A stretch of DNA of 64,000 bases from SZUA-100 sp965248135 (GTDB lineage Bacteria > Pseudomonadota > Alphaproteobacteria > Rhizobiales > Rhizobiaceae), in NCBI GenBank assembly GCA_965248135.1, contig CBDFIN010000012.1, forward strand, positions 744,001-808,000. The letters are read 5' to 3'. The translations under genes were made by a program, and so were the position numbers. The notes under the pieces were generated by a model. The model searched no databases. It saw only the letters and a program-made list of their open reading frames with translations, and was not told the origin of the DNA. Positions 28,558-35,877 of this stretch are shown piece by piece; the stretch's first letter is position 1, and every line of letters starts with the position of its first letter.

Positions 28558-28936
28558 GTTGCCTCTTGATCGTGTTGCCTGAATTAGGACGCTATCACGT
28601 TGCGATTTCTGTTTCGAGCTTTTTGCCCCTCATTGCGATAGTATAATTTGACCAGCCGGTCAAAAGATAGTTCTATTTTTTTAGACATCATTCAAGCGAC
28701 AATGTCAGCCCGTGTCAGGTCATGGAGTGGTTGACGTTATGGCATGTTGGCCACAAAACAGGTAAAGTGATTTTCTCGGCGCGAATGCGCGGTTTTGGAG
28801 CCACAGTTCGGTGCACAGGAAGATTTGGAATTCGGCTGCGAACACCATATATTAGTCACAACAGCAATGACATTGATTCGCGCCGATGAGGCCCGACAAA
28901 AGGCGGCCAAACCGACTGGCCGTTACAGGACAATAA
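28558..28936. other. Divergent intergenic region, nucleoside operon / gyrB
   Basis: This 379-bp stretch has no supported gene. It contains the RutR-like operator at 28647-28664. On the minus strand, TTGACC (within the operator) is followed after 17 bases by TATCGC, a plausible promoter for the nucleoside operon. It must also hold the gyrB promoter, but I cannot place one with confidence. Confidence 0.5.
28647..28664. promoter_or_regulatory. RutR-like operator
   Basis: TTTGACC-AGCC-GGTCAAA is a perfect 7-bp inverted repeat. The core TTGACCAGCCGGTCAA differs at one position from the published E. coli RutR consensus TTGACCANNTGGTCAA. RutR is a TetR-family repressor that senses uracil and thymine. 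The site lies about 90 bp upstream of the nucleoside importer ATPase and overlaps a candidate -35 box, a good position for repression. No rutR gene is in the window; another TetR-family protein could use it. Confidence 0.55.
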
Positions 28937-31396
28937 ATGACGGAATCGCCCATGCATCCGCAAGATGATGCTGACCAGATTAATGAAGCCGCAGATGCTG
29001 AATATGGCGCGGAATCGATCAAGGTTCTCAAGGGCCTTGATGCGGTGCGCAAGCGACCGGGCATGTATATCGGCGACACCGATGATGGTTCGGGTCTGCA
29101 TCACATGGTGTATGAAGTTGTCGACAACGGCATCGACGAGGTGCTTGCCGGCCATGCGGATTTTGTCAGCGTCAGCCTCAATGCCGATGGCTCGGTAACG
29201 GTTGTCGACAATGGTCGCGGCATTCCCACCGATATCCACCAGGAGGAGGGAATTTCTGCAGCCGAAGTGATTATGACCCAGTTACATGCCGGCGGAAAGT
29301 TTGACCAGAATTCCTACAAGGTCTCGGGCGGGCTGCACGGGGTCGGCGTTTCGGTGGTCAACGCCCTTTCCGTATCGTTGGTGTTGAAAATCAAACGCCA
29401 GGGTAAGGTCCATGAGATGAGCTTCACTCATGGGGTCAGTGACGGGCCGTTGCAGATCACCGGCGATTGTGGCAGCGAGACCGGCACCGAGGTCACCTTC
29501 AAGCCCTCGACCGACACATTTACGATGGTTGAGTTTGATTACCAGACGCTTGAGCACCGGCTGCGCGAATTGGCCTTTTTAAACTCCGGCGCCCGCATCA
29601 TTTTAACCGACAGTCGCCATGCGGAGGACAAATCCACCGAATTGTTCTACGAGGGCGGTTTGCGTGAATTCGTCCGCTATCTTGATCGCGCCAAGAACGC
29701 GCTGATCGATACTCCGATTTATCTCAAGGCCGAAAAGGACAGCATTGCGCTTGAACTGGCCCTGTGGTGGAACGACAGTTATCACGAAAACGTTCTGTGC
29801 TTTACCAACAATATACCCCAACGTGATGGTGGCACCCATATGGCCGGTTTTCGAGGTGCGTTGACCCGGCAAGTCACCGGTTATGCTGAATCGTCCGGCG
29901 TAATGAAGAAGGAAAAGGTTTCGCTCACCGGCGACGACTGTCGCGAGGGATTAACCTGTGTACTTTCAGTTAAGGCGCCTGATCCGAAATTTTCTTCGCA
30001 GACCAAGGACAAACTGGTTTCCTCCGAAGTACGGCCAGTGGTGGAAAGTCTGGTCAACGAAACCTTGAAAGAATGGCTAGAGGAACATCCAGCCGACGCC
30101 AAGACGGTGGTTTCCAAAGTGGTTGAAGCGGCCGCTGCCCGAGAGGCGGCGCGCAAGGCCCGCGAACTCACCCGCCGCAAGGGGGCGCTCGATATTGCCT
30201 CACTGCCTGGCAAGCTTGCCGATTGCCAGGAACGCGACCCGGCGAAGTCGGAAATCTTCATCGTTGAGGGCGACAGTGCCGGCGGCTCTGCCAAACAGGG
30301 CCGCTCACGCAAGAACCAGGCAATCCTGCCATTGCGCGGCAAGGTGCTCAATGTCGAGCGCGCCCGGTTCGACAAAATGCTTTCATCTGAACAGATTGGC
30401 ACCCTGATAACGGCGCTGGGCACTGGTATTGGCAACGATGAATTCAACATCGAAAAAGCGCGTTATCACAAGATTATTATTATGACCGACGCCGATGTTG
30501 ACGGTGCTCATATCCGCACTTTGCTGCTCACTTTCTTCTTCCGCCAAATGCCCGAGTTGATCGCCAGGGGCTATCTTTATATCGCCCAGCCGCCGCTCTA
30601 TCAGGTCAAACGCGGCAAGTCCTCGCAATATCTCAAGGACGAGGCGGAGATGGAAAATTATCTCATTGAGGGCGGGCTTGAGGAAGCGGTACTGACCGTT
30701 GCGAACGGCGATCAACGATCCGGCGGCGATCTTCGCCGATTGGTTGACCAGGCGCTGGAGGTTCGCAAGCTGCTAGAAGGATTGCACACCCGCTATGACC
30801 GCACCCTGGTGGAACAAGCAGCAATCGCCGGCTGTCTCAATCCGGAATTGATGGCCGACAATGAGCGGGCATTGGCTGCCGCGCAATATGTGTCGCGGCG
30901 GCTGGACGAACTGGCCGAGGAAACCGAAAAGGGCTGGCGTGGCGGGCTGGGCGATAATGGTGCTATCGTGCTGGAGCGTACAATTCGGGGTGTGCGCGAA
31001 GCTCACACGCTAGATCACGCGCTGATTGGTTCGGCCGATGCCCGTCACTTGGACGGATATGCCGGCCAACTGCAGGAGATCTATGAGAAAAAAGCAACGC
31101 TGACCCGCAAGGAGCAAAAAAGTGAAGTTCACGGGCCGCTCGACCTGCTGGAGGCGGTGTTTGCCGCCGGCCGCAAGGGCATCTCAGTCCAGCGCTACAA
31201 AGGGCTCGGCGAAATGAACGCCGAACAACTGTGGGAAACGACGCTTGACCCGGAAGTCCGCACATTATTGCAGGTGAAGGTATCGCATCAGGACGAGGCG
31301 GAAATGCTGTTTTCGCGGTTGATGGGCGATCTGGTCGAACCTCGACGGGAATTTATCCAGGAGAACGCCTTAAGAGTGGCCAATCTGGATTATTAA
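28937..31396 (+). CDS. DNA gyrase subunit B
   Basis: GyrB is the ATPase subunit that, with GyrA, introduces negative supercoils. At 819 residues it has the GHKL ATPase domain (EVVDNGIDEVLAGHAD near 60, GGLHGVGVSVVNAL near 130), the transducer domain, the TOPRIM motifs EGDSAGGSAKQGR and DADVDGAHIRTLL, and the C-terminal RYKGLGEMNAEQLWETT. The first ATG is at 28937. It is solitary, with aqpZ converging downstream. Confidence 0.97.
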   Translation: MTESPMHPQDDADQINEAADAEYGAESIKVLKGLDAVRKRPGMYIGDTDDGSGLHHMVYEVVDNGIDEVLAGHADFVSVSLNADGSVTVVDNGRGIPTDIHQEEGISAAEVIMTQLHAGGKFDQNSYKVSGGLHGVGVSVVNALSVSLVLKIKRQGKVHEMSFTHGVSDGPLQITGDCGSETGTEVTFKPSTDTFTMVEFDYQTLEHRLRELAFLNSGARIILTDSRHAEDKSTELFYEGGLREFVRYLDRAKNALIDTPIYLKAEKDSIALELALWWNDSYHENVLCFTNNIPQRDGGTHMAGFRGALTRQVTGYAESSGVMKKEKVSLTGDDCREGLTCVLSVKAPDPKFSSQTKDKLVSSEVRPVVESLVNETLKEWLEEHPADAKTVVSKVVEAAAAREAARKARELTRRKGALDIASLPGKLADCQERDPAKSEIFIVEGDSAGGSAKQGRSRKNQAILPLRGKVLNVERARFDKMLSSEQIGTLITALGTGIGNDEFNIEKARYHKIIIMTDADVDGAHIRTLLLTFFFRQMPELIARGYLYIAQPPLYQVKRGKSSQYLKDEAEMENYLIEGGLEEAVLTVANGDQRSGGDLRRLVDQALEVRKLLEGLHTRYDRTLVEQAAIAGCLNPELMADNERALAAAQYVSRRLDELAEETEKGWRGGLGDNGAIVLERTIRGVREAHTLDHALIGSADARHLDGYAGQLQEIYEKKATLTRKEQKSEVHGPLDLLEAVFAAGRKGISVQRYKGLGEMNAEQLWETTLDPEVRTLLQVKVSHQDEAEMLFSRLMGDLVEPRREFIQENALRVANLDY

Positions 31397-31488
31397 CTTC
31401 CCTTGGTATCAATCCCGGCACCGGATTAGGGATGCACGGTCGTTGATATTAACAACAGCCACGCACCTGGTTTGGATATCGGTTTTTG

Positions 31489-32181
31489 CTAATCAGCCTT
31501 GGAAAGCAGTGCCTTCCAAATCGCCGCTCCAATTGCTGCACCGATAAACGGCGCCAGCCAGAACAGCCATAATTGCTGCAGTGCCCAGCCATCGGCAAAC
31601 AGGGCAACAGCCGTGGAGCGCGCCGGGTTAACCGAGGTATTGGTTACCGGAATGGAGATCAAATGTATCAGCGTCAGCCCCAGTCCGATGGCGATTGGGG
31701 CAAAACCGGCCGGCGCAAGCTTGCTGGTTGTGCCAAGAATAATGATCAAAAAGAATGCCGTCATGACCACTTCGGCAATCAACCCGGACATCATCGAGTA
31801 ACCCCCGGGAGAATGTTCTCCGTAGCCATTGGAGGCAAATCCGCCGACCGAGGTAAAGTCGCCCTTACCCGAAACGATGAGATAAAGCACCAAAGCGCCA
31901 AGCGCACCGCCGATAAGCTGGACTACCACATAGGGGAAAAACGATTTCCATTCAAATTTGCCGGCAACGGCAAGTCCCAAAGAAACCGCTGGATTGAAGT
32001 GTCCGCCGGAGATGCCGCCCACGGCGTAAGCCATGGTCAATACCGTCAGGCCGAATGCCAGTGACACGCCCAAAAGACCGATGCCGACGTCGGGAAAACC
32101 GGCTGCCAAAACCGCGCTGCCACAGCCGCCCAGCACCAGCCAAAAGGTTCCAAACGCTTCTGCTGCCAGTTTGTTGATCAT
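31489..32181 (-). CDS. Aquaporin Z
   Basis: This 230-residue inner-membrane water channel has six spans and the two NPA boxes, GGHFNPAVSLG near 65 and TSVNPARSTAV near 185. The arginine after the second NPA and the small residues at the selectivity filter fit a water-selective AqpZ rather than a glycerol facilitator. It converges on gyrB and lies downstream of the DUF442 gene, 115 bp away. Confidence 0.93.
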   Translation of the reverse strand: MINKLAAEAFGTFWLVLGGCGSAVLAAGFPDVGIGLLGVSLAFGLTVLTMAYAVGGISGGHFNPAVSLGLAVAGKFEWKSFFPYVVVQLIGGALGALVLYLIVSGKGDFTSVGGFASNGYGEHSPGGYSMMSGLIAEVVMTAFFLIIILGTTSKLAPAGFAPIAIGLGLTLIHLISIPVTNTSVNPARSTAVALFADGWALQQLWLFWLAPFIGAAIGAAIWKALLSKAD

Positions 32182-32296
32182 TATTCTCTCCCTGTCCCCG
32201 CAGCCATGGAATCAATGTGCCCAAGTTAAGATACCCGCAAAAAAGGATGGTGGCAATTCCGGCCAAATGGGTGTCGCATTGGCTGTCAGAAAGAGG

Positions 32297-32732
32297 CTAT
32301 CCCGCACGCGCTGCAAGCTGGTTCAGCACGCCGACCAAATGATCAAGCCGAAGGTCTGCAATGCCGGCTTTTTCCAAAATAGCATCGACCGTGGTCCCGG
32401 TTGTTGCCTCATGCAGCGCCAACAGGACGGAGGTGCGGGTACCCGAACGGCAATAGGCATGGGTGGGGTGCGCCCAGTTCAGCCCTCGCTCTGCCGAAAT
32501 CCTCGATATCCTGCATGTTCATGCCGCTATGAGATATCGGCACAAAACATACGTTCATGCCGGCGGCTAAAACCGCAGCCTCAATCTCGGCAAAGGATGT
32601 CTGGTTGAAGTCCTCATTGTCCAAACAGTTGCAGATAATCCCCTTATAGCCGGTGGTGGCAAGCTGCTCGATGTCGGCAATGGTGATCCGGCCACCGATC
32701 GAGATTGTCTCGTCAAGTTTCACCAGCTGCAT
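32297..32732 (-). pseudogene. DUF442 (Blh-type sulfurtransferase-like) protein, frameshifted
   Basis: The first about 90 residues from ATG 32732 are the start of a DUF442/TIGR01244 protein (ETISIGGRITIADIEQLATTG, ICNCLDNE). The active-site loop CRSGTRTS and the C-terminal helix (EKAGIADLRLDHLVG) lie in another frame. One surplus base in the run at 32465-32468 separates them: with three instead of four, the text reads GAPTHAYCRSGTRTS. The complete protein would be about 144 residues. DUF442 proteins are phosphatase-like sulfurtransferases linked to H2S detoxification in the BigR/Blh system, which fits the divergent ArsR regulator. Confidence 0.8.
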
Positions 32733-32926
32733 CGCTTCATTGCTCCCGGGGTATCATTGTGGGGTGATATTTCGATTGCCCTTGGCCAATCGGGAATATT
32801 GTTATCCCATTCGATTTAGTGATGGCGGGCATTTCCCCGCCGGCGATCATCATTCAAATAAATTAATCGCCAGTGCAGCGATATCAGGCCTTGCGCAATA
32901 TATGACTTTGATCTAAATTAGCAAGT

Positions 32927-33250
32927 ATGAATATACAAGACATGGAAGAAAATTCGGAACAGGCGGCCCATCTTATGGGCATGCTGTCCAATCCGAAACG
33001 GTTGATGATCCTGTGTCAGCTGCTCGATGGTGAAAAAAGCGTCATGGCGCTGGTGGAAGCAATTGGCATCTCTCAATCGGCTCTGTCGCAGCATCTGGCC
33101 AAATTGCGCGCCTCAGGCCTGGTGGCGACGAGAAGGGATGCGCAGACGATATTTTATCGCTCGGCGGGCCGTGAGGCCGTAGCGGTGCTTGAATTGTTGA
33201 ACTCGCTCTACTGTGCCGATGAAGATGACGCCTGTGCGGCGGAAGCCTGA
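32927..33250 (+). CDS. ArsR-family regulator, BigR/SqrR-like
   Basis: This 107-residue winged-helix repressor has a recognition helix in GISQSALSQHLAKLRASGLV (residues 47-66). Cysteines at 30 (MILCQLL), 96 and 103 fit the dithiol pair used by BigR and SqrR to sense reactive sulfur species. The metal-binding box of classical ArsR is absent. It is divergent from the DUF442 gene with 194 bp between, the arrangement known for bigR/blh. The gene symbol is left open because the cysteine spacing was judged by eye. Confidence 0.75.
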   Translation: MNIQDMEENSEQAAHLMGMLSNPKRLMILCQLLDGEKSVMALVEAIGISQSALSQHLAKLRASGLVATRRDAQTIFYRSAGREAVAVLELLNSLYCADEDDACAAEA

Positions 33251-33392
33251 CTTTGTGCCACCCCACTTGCGATTGATGGTTGTGAGGCCAATTTCGCCTG
33301 GCGCATAAAGTTCGTCGTTTTCAGGATTGAAAATTTTAGCGGCAAAAAGCAGTATCGGTTTTTCTTGTCTTGAGAGCGGAAGGAACCGCCAC

Positions 33393-34472
33393 GTGAAAGC
33401 CGCCGTGTGCAGAGAATTTGGAGCGCCGCTCACCATTGAGGAAGTGAAAATCGCGCCGCCGGGACCGGGCGAGGTGCTGGTAAAACTGGCTGCCTGCGCC
33501 ATCTGCCACAGCGACATCATGTATATCAATGGCGGCTGGGGCGGCGATTTACCGGCGATCTATGGCCACGAGGCAGCCGGTATTGTTGAGGCGGTTGGCG
33601 AAGGTGTGGAAACCATCAAGCCGGGCGACCACGGTGTTGTCACGCTTGTTCGTTCGTGCGGCCATTGCCATTATTGCACCAGGGGAACACCGGTTGTTTG
33701 CGAGACCGAATTTGCGCTTGATGTTACAAGCCCGTTGCAAGGGGCGGATGGCATATCAATCACCCCCGGCCTGCGCACCGGTGGATTTGGCGAATATGCG
33801 CTTGTTCATGCCTCGCAGGTGGTTGCCATCGACAAAAAAATTCCGCTCGAATGCGCCAGCCTTTTGGCCTGCGGGGTGTTGACCGGATTTGGCGCTGTTG
33901 CAAATACTGCCGGCATAGAGCCGGGCAGTGATGTGGTCGTTGTAGGAACCGGCGGTGTCGGGCTCAACAGTGTCCAGGCGGCAACGATCTGTGGCGCCCA
34001 ACGGGTGATCGCGGTCGATACCTCAGACAACAAACTCAATACCGCCCGCCAGTTCGGCGCCACCCATGCAGTCAATGCAAAAGATGATGAGCTTGCGGCA
34101 AAGGTCCGCCAGCTTACCGATGGACGCGGGGCTGACTATGTGTTTGTTACCGTTGGGGTAAAACCGGCAATCGATAGCGCCTATGCGTTGATGGCCGCCG
34201 CCGGCACGACCGTGCTTGTCGGCATGCCGGCGACCGGGGTGATGTCTGAATTCGATCCCTGTTCGGTGGCCGCCTCCAACCAGCGAATCCTTGGATCAAA
34301 GATGGGATCGAGCAAAGTGCAGATCGATATCCCTTTTCTCGCATCGCTCTATCTGCAGGGGCGGCTCAAGCTGGATGAGCTGATTACCGGCCGCTATCGG
34401 CTGGCCGATATTAACGACGCCATCGCTTCAGCCAAAAGCGGTGAAGCGTTGCGCAATGTGATTATCTATTAG
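33393..34472 (+). CDS. Zinc-dependent alcohol dehydrogenase
   Basis: This 359-residue MDR enzyme has a catalytic zinc site, CAICHSD near 34 with GHEAAG near 60, and a structural zinc site in CGHCHYCTRGTPVVC near 90. The Rossmann motif VGTGGVGLNS is near 190, so NAD(P) is the cofactor. The start is GTG 33393 preceded by GGAAGGAA; the longer frame from 33327 lacks a site. The enolase-superfamily gene follows after 11 bp, so both probably act on one sugar- or polyol-like substrate, which the sequence does not name. Confidence 0.85.
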   Translation: MKAAVCREFGAPLTIEEVKIAPPGPGEVLVKLAACAICHSDIMYINGGWGGDLPAIYGHEAAGIVEAVGEGVETIKPGDHGVVTLVRSCGHCHYCTRGTPVVCETEFALDVTSPLQGADGISITPGLRTGGFGEYALVHASQVVAIDKKIPLECASLLACGVLTGFGAVANTAGIEPGSDVVVVGTGGVGLNSVQAATICGAQRVIAVDTSDNKLNTARQFGATHAVNAKDDELAAKVRQLTDGRGADYVFVTVGVKPAIDSAYALMAAAGTTVLVGMPATGVMSEFDPCSVAASNQRILGSKMGSSKVQIDIPFLASLYLQGRLKLDELITGRYRLADINDAIASAKSGEALRNVIIY

Positions 34473-34483
34473 GCGGAGGCGCG

Positions 34484-35674
34484 ATGAAGATCGTTGATGT
34501 AAAAACCTTTGTGGTTGGCAACCCGCCGCCGCATTATGGTGGCCGGTATTTTGTCTTTCTCAAGCTGACCACCGACAGTGGCATTGAGGGCGTCGGCGAG
34601 GTCTATGCCGCAACCTTTGGGCCGCACATCGTTGCCAGGATGATCGAAGATGTCTGCGAGCGTCATTTTATTGGCCGCGACCCGTTCAAGATCGAGCAGA
34701 TGTGGCGCAATGTCTATGGTTCCGGCTATACGCTGAGACCCGATATCTCGCTGATCGGCGTGCTTTCCGGTCTGGAGATGGCCTGTTGGGATATTATCGG
34801 CAAAGAGGTCGACAAACCGGTCTACGAATTGCTCGGCGGCAGGGTGCACGAGGGCTTGCGCTCATATACCTATCTTTATCCCGGTGAGGGCGAAGACGCG
34901 GAAGCGTTTTATGCCGACCCGGTGCGTTCAGCTGAGCGGGCGGCCGAATTCGTTGATCAGGGCTTTACCGCGGTAAAATTTGACCCGGCCGGTCCCTACA
35001 CGGTCTATGATCCGCACCAGCCGGCGCTGGCCGATATCGAACGCTCGGTGCGTTTTGTTAAAACCATCCGCGAGGCGGTTGGCACCAAGGCCGATCTATT
35101 ATTTGGTACCCATGGCCAGTTCACCACATCGGGCGCTATTCGGTTGGCCCGGCAGTTGGAACCCTATGACCCGTTGTGGTTTGAAGAACCGACCCCGCCG
35201 GAAAACCCGCGCGAGATGGCGCGGGTGGCGCGCCAAACCACCATACCGGTGGCGACCGGCGAACGGCTGACGACAAAATATGAATTTGCCCGGGTGCTGG
35301 AACACCAGGCCGCATCAATTTTGCAGATGGCGCTGGGCCGGGTTGGCGGCATTTTGGAAGCGAAAAAAATAGCCGGCATGGCCGAGACCTATTATGCCCA
35401 GATCGCGCCGCATTTATATTGTGGCCCAATCGAAGGAGCGGCTAATATCCAGATCAGCGCCTGTTCGCCCAATTTCCTCATCCTGGAAGGTATTCAGCGA
35501 TGGCAAGGTTTTCATGCCGATATTCTGAAAAAACCCATACAATGGCAGGATGGTCGCGTCATCCCGCCGAGTGAGCCCGGTCTTGGTGTTGAACTTAATG
35601 AAGAGGTGGCGCTGGCCCATCCTTACGAGGGCGATCTGCTGCATTTGGAAATGTTGCAGCAACCGATTTATTAG
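34484..35674 (+). CDS. Mandelate racemase/enolase-superfamily sugar-acid dehydratase
   Basis: This 396-residue protein has the capping domain (residues 1-125) and a metal-binding barrel. KFDPAG near 165 carries the lysine, GTHGQFT near 205 sits at the first metal-ligand position, FEEPTPPE near 231 is the second and ATGERL near 258 the third. HLYCGPIEGAANIQ near 310 supplies the acid/base histidine. The GalD/ManD-like acid-sugar dehydratase group fits best, but the substrate is unknown. GGAGG lies just before the ATG. The pair with the preceding dehydrogenase suggests a short sugar-acid route. Confidence 0.8.
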   Translation: MKIVDVKTFVVGNPPPHYGGRYFVFLKLTTDSGIEGVGEVYAATFGPHIVARMIEDVCERHFIGRDPFKIEQMWRNVYGSGYTLRPDISLIGVLSGLEMACWDIIGKEVDKPVYELLGGRVHEGLRSYTYLYPGEGEDAEAFYADPVRSAERAAEFVDQGFTAVKFDPAGPYTVYDPHQPALADIERSVRFVKTIREAVGTKADLLFGTHGQFTTSGAIRLARQLEPYDPLWFEEPTPPENPREMARVARQTTIPVATGERLTTKYEFARVLEHQAASILQMALGRVGGILEAKKIAGMAETYYAQIAPHLYCGPIEGAANIQISACSPNFLILEGIQRWQGFHADILKKPIQWQDGRVIPPSEPGLGVELNEEVALAHPYEGDLLHLEMLQQPIY

Positions 35675-35676
35675 AT

Positions 35677-35749
35677 CTAGTGGTTCGATTCCAACATTTG
35701 CGTCCCCCTGCAGCACCCATCTTTGCAAATGTTGGTACAGAACCACTAG
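35677..35749. repeat. CTAG-bounded palindrome, type B, copy 3
   Basis: This 73-bp unit starts CTAGTGGTTC and ends GAACCACTAG. It contains the inner arms CCAACATTTGC and GCAAATGTTGG, so it can form a long hairpin. It starts two bases after the enolase-superfamily stop and may act as a terminator or 3' stabiliser (inference). Closely related units form the tandem block at 49561-49637 and 49726-49802. Confidence 0.8.
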
Positions 35750-35877
35750 TCTCGGAAGCCCGGCTTAACAACCTTGAGTTGTAGAAATAAATAATTAACG
35801 ACGTTTGAAAATCTCCGTCACAATTTTACCCAAACTAAATCAATCCAGTGTCAACTACCGGGCTGAAGGGAAGAAAC

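Noticed and set aside
31397..31488. gyrB-aqpZ gap as a terminator
   Set aside because: No stem with a following T-run could be found on either strand.
35681..35692. GGTTCGATTCC, resembling a tRNA T-loop
   Set aside because: It is part of the B palindrome; no acceptor stem, anticodon arm or D-loop can be built around it.
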